Part shown: one piece after another, positions 25,064 to 32,738 of the stretch | Numbering within the stretch: position 1 is the first letter of the stretch | Layout: each line of letters opens with the position of its first letter | Assembly: GCF_036924715.1 (NCBI RefSeq) | Contig: NZ_JAZHSB010000001.1 | Coordinates: 5,323,001-5,387,000 of the forward strand | DNA length: 64,000 nt | Direction: 5' to 3' | Source of the DNA: Bradyrhizobium sp. AZCC 1721 | Lineage (GTDB): Bacteria; Pseudomonadota; Alphaproteobacteria; Rhizobiales; Xanthobacteraceae | Notes under the pieces: generated by a model | What the model was told of the DNA's origin: nothing | The model's database searches: none | The model's input: the letters and a program-made list of their open reading frames with translations, nothing else | Program-made: the position numbers and the translations under genes

Positions 25064-26575
25064 ATGCCATCGCTGATCGATCTGACGCTGGAAGGCCGCA
25101 AGGTCGGGCAACACGGCCCGTGGCCGCGCGTCGTGGTCGATGCTTCGGTCTGGACGTTTGCGGCGAGCGAACTGGCGCATGGACGCTGGAGCCTGCTCGG
25201 CCTGTGGGGCGATCCCGCAACGGTTCACATGGCGATCATGGATGGTCAAACCGCTGGTATCGCGGTCATCAGCCTGGATTGCCCCAATCGTCGCTTTCCT
25301 TCCGTGGGCCGGCATCACCCGCCGGCCCGGCGGCTGGAGCGCACCATCCACGATCTGTTCGGATTGTCCGCCGAGGACTCATCAGATGCACGGCCCTGGC
25401 TCGATCACAATCGCTGGGGCGTGCGCTTCCCGTTGGGCGATCGCATCGACGCGCTGCCGAAGGCGACGCCCTATCGCTTTCTCGCCGCGGAAGGCGACGG
25501 CCTGCACCAGATTCCGGTCGGCCCGGTGCATGCCGGGATCATCGAGCCCGGACATTTCCGCTTTACCGCCAGCGGCGAGACCGTGGTCCGGCTGGAGCAG
25601 CGGCTGGGATATGTCCACAAGGGCATCGACGGCCTGATGACCGGCGCGAGCCTCGAACGCGGCGTTCGGCTCGCCGGCCGCGCCTCGGGCGACAGCACCG
25701 TCGCCTATGCCTACGCTTTTTCGCGCGCCGCCGAAGCCGCACTTGATCTCGGGGTGCCGGAGCGCGCCGTGTTGCTGCGGGCGCTGCTCGCAGAACTCGA
25801 GCGGCTCGCCAACCATCTCGGTGACATCGGCGCGATCTGCAACGACGCTTCCTTTGCGCTGATGCATGCACATTGCGGCGTGTTGCGCGAGAGCGTACTG
25901 CGCGCAGCCGGCGCGGCCTTCGGCCATCGCCTGATGCGCGACGTCATCGTGCCCGGCGGCGTGGTCCGTGATATCGGCAGTGACGGCGTGGAAGCCATCC
26001 AGGCCGCGCTGGACAATATCCGCCTGCGCTTTCCGGCGCTGGTCGAACTCTACGACAACACCGCTTCGCTGCAGGATCGCACCGTCGATACCGGCACGCT
26101 GAAAGCTTCACTGGCGAGCCAATATGCCGCCGGCGGCTATGTCGGCCGCGCCTCGGGCCGGTCGTTCGATGCGCGCCGCGCGCTAGCCTATCCGCCGTAT
26201 GACAGTCTGCGCTTCGACGTTCCCGTCCTGAACGAAGGCGACGTCAACGCCCGTGTCTGGATCAGGATCCGCGAAGTCGAGCAAAGCCTGTCGCTGATCG
26301 ACCAGATACTGAGCCGGCTTTCTCAGGGGGCGATACGCAAGGAAGTCCCGCTTGGAGGAGAGGTGCGCGAGGGCATGGCGATCGTGGAGGGATTCCGCGG
26401 CGACATCCTGGTCTGGCTGCGCTTGCGCAACGGCCTGATCGAGCGATGCCACATGCGCGACCCCTCATGGTTTCAATGGCCGCTGCTGGAAGCCGTGATC
26501 GAGAACAACATCGTCGCGGACTTTCCGCTCTGCAACAAGTCGTTCAACTGCTCCTATTCGGGCCACGATCTCTAA
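25064..26575 (+). CDS. HyfG-like large subunit lacking the NiFe cysteines
   Basis: The 503-residue protein joins a NuoC-like N-terminus (about 1-145) to a NuoD/hydrogenase-large-subunit C-terminus. It keeps GPVHAGIIEPGHFRF and RLGYVHKGIDG, as in HycE/HyfG. Where true group-4 hydrogenases have R-V-C-G-x-C it reads R206-A-S208-G-D-S211, and where they have D-P-C-x-x-C it reads D466-P-S468-W-F-Q471. All four Ni ligands are gone, so it cannot hold a NiFe site. The C-terminus ends FPLCNKSFNCSYSGHDL. This is the pattern of energy-converting-hydrogenase-related (Ehr) complexes and resembles the M. tuberculosis Rv0082-Rv0087 set. The electron donor or substrate is unknown. Confidence 0.88.
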   Translation: MPSLIDLTLEGRKVGQHGPWPRVVVDASVWTFAASELAHGRWSLLGLWGDPATVHMAIMDGQTAGIAVISLDCPNRRFPSVGRHHPPARRLERTIHDLFGLSAEDSSDARPWLDHNRWGVRFPLGDRIDALPKATPYRFLAAEGDGLHQIPVGPVHAGIIEPGHFRFTASGETVVRLEQRLGYVHKGIDGLMTGASLERGVRLAGRASGDSTVAYAYAFSRAAEAALDLGVPERAVLLRALLAELERLANHLGDIGAICNDASFALMHAHCGVLRESVLRAAGAAFGHRLMRDVIVPGGVVRDIGSDGVEAIQAALDNIRLRFPALVELYDNTASLQDRTVDTGTLKASLASQYAAGGYVGRASGRSFDARRALAYPPYDSLRFDVPVLNEGDVNARVWIRIREVEQSLSLIDQILSRLSQGAIRKEVPLGGEVREGMAIVEGFRGDILVWLRLRNGLIERCHMRDPSWFQWPLLEAVIENNIVADFPLCNKSFNCSYSGHDL

Positions 26576-26623
26576 AGCATGATCCCGGAAAAGTGGGTAC
26601 CGGTTTTCCGAGAGGATCATGCT
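26576..26623. repeat. Rhizobiales-type palindromic repeat between hyfG-like and hyfI-like genes
   Basis: AGCATGATC at the left pairs with GATCATGCT at the right, and GGAAAA/CCGGTTTTCC inside also pair, giving a long hairpin right after the large-subunit stop. The element looks like a short repeat I associate with Rhizobiales intergenic regions (from memory). It interrupts the otherwise overlapping operon. Confidence 0.7.
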
Positions 26624-26639
26624 CAAACAAAAAAGGATG

Positions 26640-26676
26640 GAGCGAGATGACTATTCGAGAAAAAGGCATCTCGCTC
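26640..26676. repeat. Second hairpin of the repeat pair before hyfI-like gene
   Basis: GAGCGAGATG (26640-26649) and CATCTCGCTC (26667-26676) are perfect 10-base arms around a 17-base loop, directly before the AAGGA ribosome site of the small-subunit gene. It may stabilise mRNA or attenuate expression of the last gene. Confidence 0.6.
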
Positions 26677-26691
26677 TAAGGACACGATGCG

Positions 26692-27225
26692 ATGCGCAAG
26701 CTGCTTTTCGAAAGCGTGTTCCGTCAACCGCTCACCGAACCGGCACCATCGGCGGCCGATGCCGCGGTGGCGGAACTTGCGACCGCAGTTGGCCAGACGG
26801 CGCGGCGCCGGCTCGGCCGGAGCCTTTCGATACGCGAGGTCGATGCCGGATCCTGCAACGGATGCGAGTTGGAGATTCACGCGCTCAACAATGCCTATTA
26901 CGACGTGGAGCGGTTCGGCCTGCGGTTCGTCGCCTCGCCGCGCCATGCCGACGTCCTGATGGTGACGGGGCCCGTGACGAAGAACATGCGCGAGGCGCTG
27001 GAGCGCACCTATCACGCGACGCCGAACCCGAAATGGGTCGTCGCGGTCGGAGATTGCGCGCGGGACGGCGGATGTTTTGCCGGCAGCTATGCGGTCATCG
27101 GCGGCGTCTCCGAAGTCGTCCCGGTCGACCTGCACATTCCGGGCTGCCCGCCTACCCCCGTAGCCATGCTGCGAGGACTGCTGGCGCTGGTCGAACAGGC
27201 GGACACGCGCACCATTACGTCATGA
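26692..27225 (+). CDS. HyfI/NuoB-like iron-sulfur small subunit
   Basis: The 177-residue soluble subunit carries a complete set of ligands for the proximal 4Fe-4S cluster: Cys55 and Cys58 in GSCNGCE, Cys122 in VGDCARDGG and Cys152 in IPGCPPTP. The cluster is therefore intact although the partner large subunit has lost its metal site. It is the last gene of the complex, 116 bases after the large subunit because of the inserted repeats. Start at 26692 is set by AAGGA 9 bases upstream. No HyfA/HyfH ferredoxin-like subunit is seen. Confidence 0.92.
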   Translation: MRKLLFESVFRQPLTEPAPSAADAAVAELATAVGQTARRRLGRSLSIREVDAGSCNGCELEIHALNNAYYDVERFGLRFVASPRHADVLMVTGPVTKNMREALERTYHATPNPKWVVAVGDCARDGGCFAGSYAVIGGVSEVVPVDLHIPGCPPTPVAMLRGLLALVEQADTRTITS

Positions 27226-27231
27226 GGAACG

Positions 27232-27546
27232 CTATCGAGCCCGCTCCAGTACTTTCTTGGGTTGGCGCACGGTCTTGACCTTCATCTTCGGATTTGTGAC
27301 ATGTTCGCGAAGGCGCACGCCCCGCCCCCCGGTCGCGCTCGCGGCGCCCGGATTGATCAACTCGATCCCGGCGCTCTCGAGCGCGGAAACCAGTTTCATG
27401 AGGGAATCGACATTGGCGCGGATGACGCCATCGCTGGCTTCCATGCGTTGGATGGTCGGCACGGAAAGATCCGCGAGATCGGCCATCTGCCGCTGATCTA
27501 TGTTCAGGAGTGCGCGCGCGGCCCTGAGTTGATTGGCGGTAATCAT
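27232..27546 (-). CDS. Small XRE-type HTH regulator, paralog of 19663-19971
   Basis: The 104-residue protein is nearly the same as the one at the other end of the Hyf-like cluster: ITANQLRAARALLNIDQRQM, LSVPTIQRMEASDG, VDSLMKLVSALESAGIELIN and GGRGVRLREH line up with it, and only the tails differ. It is convergent with the small-subunit gene (6-base gap). Upstream, ACGG/CCGT arms flank ATATA at 27575-27587, close to a possible -10. Likely a duplicated regulator of the same cluster. Confidence 0.85.
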   Translation of the reverse strand: MITANQLRAARALLNIDQRQMADLADLSVPTIQRMEASDGVIRANVDSLMKLVSALESAGIELINPGAASATGGRGVRLREHVTNPKMKVKTVRQPKKVLERAR

Positions 27547-27728
27547 GGGACGGGTTCTCCGATTCCGGATGATTACGGATATACCGTCTAAATTACGGGC
27601 TCAAGCATCAATTCAGAGGTGCAGCACATCATCTGTGCCGAGGAACATTCACCCCGCCCGATTGGCATCGGGCATCTTACATGATAAGCGATGTTTCATA
27701 CATCCTATTTGATGCATGGTGATGTCAG

Positions 27729-28475
27729 GTGCGGTTGCTGGGGCGTTATCGGGGCAGGAACGGCGCGATCGAGATCGTCGAATGCACCGCGGATGGAACA
27801 CTGATCTATTTCGAGGAAGACATCAGGCAGAGTCAGGCCACGCCCGACGGCGAGAGCGTTTTCAGCTATGTCAGGCTCATGGACGAGCTCTTGCATCGCG
27901 CGACGAACATCCTCGTCCTGGGATGCGGCGGCGGGAATCTCGCGACCAGACTGGCGCGTCTCGGAAAAGAGCTGACGATCGTCGACAACAATCCGATCAG
28001 CTTCGTGATCGCCCAGCGCTATTTTGGGCTGCCGGACGGATTGCCGCTGATCGCATCCGATTTCCGGAAGTTCATTCTCGACGACGATCTGCTTTACGAC
28101 GGGATCGCCATCGATGTCGGAGGTCCGGATTTTCGCTTTGACGATGAATTCGACGTCGAGACCTGCGATGCCATCCGCGCGCGGTTGACGCCCGGCGGCC
28201 GCATCGTGATGAACGTGTTGGTCGCGAACGACATCGACCCGGTACCCGATCGCATCGCCGCGCGGCTTGCCGGCGACCGGCTGGCAGCGTGGATCATCGA
28301 CGAACAGGGCGTCCAGGATCGAAATGCGATCATCGCGTGCGTGCCGGAAAAGCGATTAAGCGCGCATCCGGCGCTTGCCGAGGCGATGCAAAACAGCCTC
28401 GAGCGGTGGTCGATCCGGCGAGGCAGATTGCGGGCTCGCGACCTCGGCGCGATGTATTCCGCCGCTGACAGGTAG
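27729..28475 (+). CDS. Spermidine-synthase-fold methyltransferase-like protein
   Basis: The 248-residue protein has a beta N-terminal part (GAIEIVECTADGTLIYFEED, then SVFSYVRLMDELL) and a Rossmann AdoMet-type fold with VLGCGGGNLATRLARLG, the acidic ELTIVDNNP and an IDVGGPDF strand. This is the polyamine-synthase arrangement, but D/Y residues typical of the spermidine synthase active site are not obvious, so it may be a divergent member. The start is GTG at 27729, because an in-frame TGA lies three codons upstream. It stands alone between the XRE paralog and the small hypothetical gene. Confidence 0.65.
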   Translation: MRLLGRYRGRNGAIEIVECTADGTLIYFEEDIRQSQATPDGESVFSYVRLMDELLHRATNILVLGCGGGNLATRLARLGKELTIVDNNPISFVIAQRYFGLPDGLPLIASDFRKFILDDDLLYDGIAIDVGGPDFRFDDEFDVETCDAIRARLTPGGRIVMNVLVANDIDPVPDRIAARLAGDRLAAWIIDEQGVQDRNAIIACVPEKRLSAHPALAEAMQNSLERWSIRRGRLRARDLGAMYSAADR

Positions 28476-28731
28476 CGCGCCGCGGCAAATCGTTGCGCGC
28501 CGGCGGGGCCGGCCGTGGGATAGGAGTCAACCGGCACTCGGTTCAAGCGCCGTCGCCACCTCGATCCTTCCGGTAGCTTTTGACTAGATGGACAGCTACA
28601 GGGTGCATGGCCGGCATCTCGAACAGCGCGTTAGATTAAATCGACTTCGCGGGCTGGCAAGCGGCTGGCCGACGTCCACGCCTGAGAGTATAAGCTAGCG
28701 CCTAGATGCCGGATCGACGGGGAGTGCCAAG

Positions 28732-28986
28732 ATGAGCAATTACCGCGTCTCATTCTACAAAGATCTCTTGAATTCCGACGGTCACAGCTTCAAGTGCCTC
28801 CAGCGCTGGGTCGATGTACAGTCCGACGATCCCTCTCAGGCGAAGGTGCTTGCGGGGCGGCTGGTCGACAACGACCGCCTGAACGCCGATTGCATCGAGG
28901 TAATGCACCTGATGGACGGCTCTCATGAGTTCGAACGTTCATCTGGCCGTGCGTCCAGCAAGCACATCGGAAACGTCGTGCAGTAG
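28732..28986 (+). CDS. Small conserved-looking hypothetical protein
   Basis: An 84-residue soluble protein starts MSNYRVSFYKDLLNSDGHSF and contains two Cys (KCLQRW, ADCIEV). GGGGAG 10 bases before the ATG is a good ribosome site, and codon use is like the neighbours. It has some resemblance to small rhizobial proteins of unknown role. No partner gene is obvious and the function is unknown. Confidence 0.6.
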   Translation: MSNYRVSFYKDLLNSDGHSFKCLQRWVDVQSDDPSQAKVLAGRLVDNDRLNADCIEVMHLMDGSHEFERSSGRASSKHIGNVVQ

Positions 28987-29335
28987 ATCGCGTTGTGAAT
29001 CCCTGCGCGTGTGACCGCCGTTTATTCACCACTGGACGCATTCACACCGATTTCGCTCATCGTCGAGATGGGCGCGATGCCAAGCACGGCCGGCGCGTCA
29101 GCGAAAATCCCGTGACACGGATTTTTCGCATCGCAAGAAGTCGTCGCGCCGACGCAAAAGGACGCAGCCCGAAACGAATTGTCAGATTGAGCGTGACGCT
29201 GCGTCGGACGCATGTCACTATTCCCCGATAATCAAATGCCGCGCACGTCGGACGAAGTGCGGCTGCCAAGGGAGAGACAATAGCGTCGGCCTGGGCGCGT
29301 GAGTTCCTTTTGGCCCAACCGTCCGTTGGCGTCGC
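28987..29335. other. Gene-free stretch upstream of the peptide-type ABC operon, with a palindrome
   Basis: No convincing gene is seen. An imperfect palindrome at 29193-29218 has TGCGTC-G-GACGCA at its centre and GTGAC/GTCAC at its ends. It lies about 120 bases upstream of the ABC permease start and may be an operator. Confidence 0.4.
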
Positions 29336-30274
29336 ATGGGACAACAGATTGTCCATCGCCTGCTGATTTCGTTTCCCGCTTTGCTCGGGGTTCTCTTCCT
29401 CTGCTTTTGCCTGTTGCAGGTCGTTCCGGCAGATCCCGCGATGATCATTGCCGGGCCCGATGCCAAGGCTGAGACCATCGCTGCGATCCGACAGGAACTC
29501 GGTCTCGACAGATCGATCCCCGTTCAATTCTTTGAATACATCCTGCGTGTGCTGCGCGGAGATCTCGGCCGCTCCATCATTTCCAACCGAATGGTGAGCG
29601 AGGAACTGGCGATGACGATCGGGCCGACGATCGAGCTGATGCTCGGTGCGATGCTGATCGCCGTGCCGGCCGGGCTCGGGCTCGGGACGCTGGCGGCAGT
29701 CCATCGCGGCCGCCTCACCGATCGCATCATCATGGCCTGCTCGGTCGCCGGCGTGTCGATGCCGGTGTTCTTTATCGGCCTGATCCTGATCCAGTTCGTT
29801 GGATTCAAATGGGCGCTGTTGCCCTTCACCGGTCGTACCGGCCCGGTATGGGACGGCGGATTGCCGAGCCTGATCCTGCCCGCTCTGACGCTCGGCGCGG
29901 TGCTGATCGGCCCGATCGCGCGGCTGACGCGCACCGCCGTGCTCGAAGTGCTCGGTGCCGATTTCGTCCGCACGGCGCGCGCCAAGGGATTGCGTGAGCG
30001 GGTGGTGATCATTCATCACGCGCTGCGCAACGCCATGATCCCCGTCGTCACCCTGATCGGGCTGCAAGCGGCGTTCCTGCTCGGCGGCGCCGTCGTCACG
30101 GAAACCATGTTCTCATGGCCCGGCGTCGGCCGGCTTGCCGTCGGCGCCATCGTCTCCAGCGATTTTCCGACGGCGCAGGGCGCGATCATGATCCTCGCCA
30201 TCGCCTTCCTGACGATCAACCTCTTGGTCGATGTGCTCTACGTCTATCTCGATCCCAGGGTGCAGCGCAGATGA
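29336..30274 (+). CDS. Peptide-type ABC transporter permease (DppB-like)
   Basis: The 312-residue inner-membrane protein has a first helix (LISFPALLGVLFLCFCLLQV), five further segments, and the conserved cytoplasmic loop DFVRTARAKGLRERVVIIHH that contacts the ATPase. The periplasmic region after helix 1 (IRQELGLDRSIPVQFFEYI) is usual for DppB/OppB. It is the first gene of a six-gene operon; the next gene starts in its stop codon (ATGA). A clear ribosome site is not visible before the ATG. Confidence 0.92.
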   Translation: MGQQIVHRLLISFPALLGVLFLCFCLLQVVPADPAMIIAGPDAKAETIAAIRQELGLDRSIPVQFFEYILRVLRGDLGRSIISNRMVSEELAMTIGPTIELMLGAMLIAVPAGLGLGTLAAVHRGRLTDRIIMACSVAGVSMPVFFIGLILIQFVGFKWALLPFTGRTGPVWDGGLPSLILPALTLGAVLIGPIARLTRTAVLEVLGADFVRTARAKGLRERVVIIHHALRNAMIPVVTLIGLQAAFLLGGAVVTETMFSWPGVGRLAVGAIVSSDFPTAQGAIMILAIAFLTINLLVDVLYVYLDPRVQRR

Positions 30275-31158
30275 GCGTCGAGGCTCTCGAGCAAGGCTTT
30301 GTCCTGGAGCGCGAAACCGGCGTATTCGCTCGCGCCGGGGTGTTGCGCCGGCTGGCGCGCGACCGCGTCGCTGCACTCGCCGGGCTGGCGCTCGCGGCTA
30401 TCGTGCTGGCGGCGCTGTTTGCGCCCTGGATCGCGCCCTACGATCCCTACTTCACCGACCTCACCAAGGTGATGCTGCCTCCCGACGCCGCGCACTGGTT
30501 CGGCACCGACAATACCGGGCGCGACATCTTGAGCCGCGTCATCTTCGGAACCCGCAACACGCTGATACTCGGACTGGTCGGGGTGATCGTTGGCGGCCTG
30601 ATCGGCGGCATCATGGGTATCCTCGCCACCTATTATCGCCGGCTGGACGGCTGGATCATGCGGCTGGTCGACATTATGCTGGCCTTCCCGGCAATCCTGA
30701 TCGGGCTTGCAGTGGCCGCTATCTTCGGCGCCGGGCTCTCGGCTGTTGCTATTGCGCTCGTCGTTGCAACCGTACCCGCTGTCGCGCGGGAGGCGCGAGG
30801 CGCGGCGATGGGCGTGATGGGTCAGGATTTCATGGAAGCCGGCCGCGCCGTGGGCGTGTCCGACGGCGCACTGATCTGGCGCTACCTGACGCTCAATTGC
30901 ATTTCGACGATCTTCGTGTTCCTGACGTTGCGCTTCGGCCAGATCATCCTGACCGGCTCGGCGCTGGGCTTCCTCGGCATGGGCGCGCAGCCGCCGATCG
31001 CCGAGCTCGGCATGATGGCAGCGCAGGGCCGCGACTTCCTGTTCATGGCGCCGCATATCGCGACGATCCCGAGCTGTGCCATCTTCGTGATCGTGCTGGC
31101 CGCCAACCTTCTGGGCGACGCATTCCGCGACGTCCTCGATCCGAGGCTGCAGACATGA
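30271..31158 (+). CDS. Peptide-type ABC transporter permease (DppC-like)
   Basis: The 295-residue partner permease has the DppC/OppC N-terminal soluble stretch before helix 1, the HWFGTDNTGRDILSRVIFGT motif, and the coupling loop DFMEAGRAVGVSDGALIWRY. It overlaps both its upstream and downstream genes by four bases. Confidence 0.92.
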   Translation: MSVEALEQGFVLERETGVFARAGVLRRLARDRVAALAGLALAAIVLAALFAPWIAPYDPYFTDLTKVMLPPDAAHWFGTDNTGRDILSRVIFGTRNTLILGLVGVIVGGLIGGIMGILATYYRRLDGWIMRLVDIMLAFPAILIGLAVAAIFGAGLSAVAIALVVATVPAVAREARGAAMGVMGQDFMEAGRAVGVSDGALIWRYLTLNCISTIFVFLTLRFGQIILTGSALGFLGMGAQPPIAELGMMAAQGRDFLFMAPHIATIPSCAIFVIVLAANLLGDAFRDVLDPRLQT

Positions 31159-32723
31159 TCAGGTTCGTACTGGGAATGTCCTTGGCACTATGCGTCACCG
31201 GCCCGGCGACGGCCCAGACGCTCCACCTGATGAAAGGGATCGACGCGCCGCATTACGATGCGCAACGCACCACCTGGACCCCGACCTCCGACATCGTCAA
31301 CATGTTCCAGGACACGCTGGTCGCGCTCGACTGGGACGGCCGCACGCCGATCCCCTATCTCGCCAAATCATGGACGATCAGCGAGGACGGCCGGACCTAT
31401 ACGTTCAAGCTGCGCGACGACGTGTCGTTCTGCAGCGGCAAGAAGTTTACCGCCGAGGATGTCGTCTACAGCTTCAAGCGCCTGAAGGATCCCGCGATCA
31501 AGGCCCCTTACGCGTGGCGGGCCGGCGACATCAAGGAATTGCGCGCGACCGATCCCTACACCGTCGAGTACGAGCTCAACGAGCCCTTCTCCGAGCTGCC
31601 GCTGCAGCTCACCATGTTCACCAACGTGATCCACAACAAGGAGAGCGTGGAAGCACTCGGCAAGGATTACGGCATCAAGGGCGCCGACGGCACCGGCCCT
31701 TGGTGTTTTGAGAGCTGGCAGCCGCGCACCGAAATTGTGCTCAAGCGCCATGACGTCTATCGATGGGGCCCCTCGATGTACAAGAACAAGGGGCCCGTGA
31801 AGTTCGAGAAGCTCAGCGTCAAGATCATGCCCGAGGAGTCCAGCCGCGTTGCGGCGATGATGGCCGGGCAGTTCGACATCACCAATCAATTCCCGCCGCA
31901 GTTCATCGCCCAAGCCAAGTCTGCACCGATGCTGAACGTGACGGAAGCGAAGCCGAATTTCCAATTGCTCTATTTCGGCTTCAAGACGACGCGGCCCATG
32001 GTGGAAGACCGACGGGTGCGCGAAGCGATGAGCATCGCCATCAACCGCGTCGAGATCGCCAAGGGCGTGCTGCTCGGCAACGCCGAACCGGCCTTCACTA
32101 TTGTCGATCCGGACGCGCTCGATCACGACCCCACCACCAAGGGCATCGTGAAAGAGGATATCGAGCGCGCCAAGGCGCTGCTCGATGAGGCCGGCTGGAA
32201 AATCGGCAGCGATGGCGTCCGCGAGAAGGACGGCGTCAAGCTGCAACCGAAGGTCTACTACACCCAGGCCGGCAACACGCCGCGCATTGCCGAGGCGATC
32301 CAGGGCTACCTGCGCCGCATCGGCATACAGTGGCAGCTGCAGCCCTGGGATTCGACCATTGCATCCGCGAAGATGGCGGAGCAGGACTACGAAATCTGGT
32401 CGGTGACGGTGCCTTATCTGTCGGCCGGCGATCTCATGAACATCTACTTCGATTCCAGGAACATCCCGACGCCCAACCGGATGAACTGGAAAGACGCCGA
32501 GACCGATGAATGGCTGAAGCATGGCCGCTCGGCGCTGACGGACACCGACCGGGCCAAATACTACGCGCTGGTGCAGCAGAAGGTGATGCGCGAGCACCTC
32601 TGGATGCCGGTGCTCAATATCAACATGTATCAGGTGGCCAACAAGAAGATCACCGATGCCAGGCCGCACATGCTCTACCAGAACACTTTCTATAAGGGCT
32701 TGGACGTGTCGCGGCAGAAATAA
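31155..32723 (+). CDS. Family-5 substrate-binding protein, tandem copy 1
   Basis: The 522-residue periplasmic binding protein begins with a Sec leader ending about CVTGPATAQ and then TLHLMKGIDAPHYDAQ. Family-5 hallmarks are present: AKSWTISEDGRTYTFKLRDD, GKKFTAEDVVYSFKRLKDP, RVREAMSIAINR. Two cysteines (FCSGKKF, PWCFESW) could form a disulfide. It overlaps the permease gene by ATGA. A very similar paralog follows 15 bases after its stop. Ligand unknown: peptide, opine or other. Confidence 0.9.
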   Translation: MIRFVLGMSLALCVTGPATAQTLHLMKGIDAPHYDAQRTTWTPTSDIVNMFQDTLVALDWDGRTPIPYLAKSWTISEDGRTYTFKLRDDVSFCSGKKFTAEDVVYSFKRLKDPAIKAPYAWRAGDIKELRATDPYTVEYELNEPFSELPLQLTMFTNVIHNKESVEALGKDYGIKGADGTGPWCFESWQPRTEIVLKRHDVYRWGPSMYKNKGPVKFEKLSVKIMPEESSRVAAMMAGQFDITNQFPPQFIAQAKSAPMLNVTEAKPNFQLLYFGFKTTRPMVEDRRVREAMSIAINRVEIAKGVLLGNAEPAFTIVDPDALDHDPTTKGIVKEDIERAKALLDEAGWKIGSDGVREKDGVKLQPKVYYTQAGNTPRIAEAIQGYLRRIGIQWQLQPWDSTIASAKMAEQDYEIWSVTVPYLSAGDLMNIYFDSRNIPTPNRMNWKDAETDEWLKHGRSALTDTDRAKYYALVQQKVMREHLWMPVLNINMYQVANKKITDARPHMLYQNTFYKGLDVSRQK

Positions 32724-32738
32724 CAGGGAGGGAACACG

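Noticed and set aside
25064..26575. Functional NiFe hydrogenase
   Set aside because: All four metal-binding cysteines of the large subunit are replaced, and no maturation genes are seen in the window.
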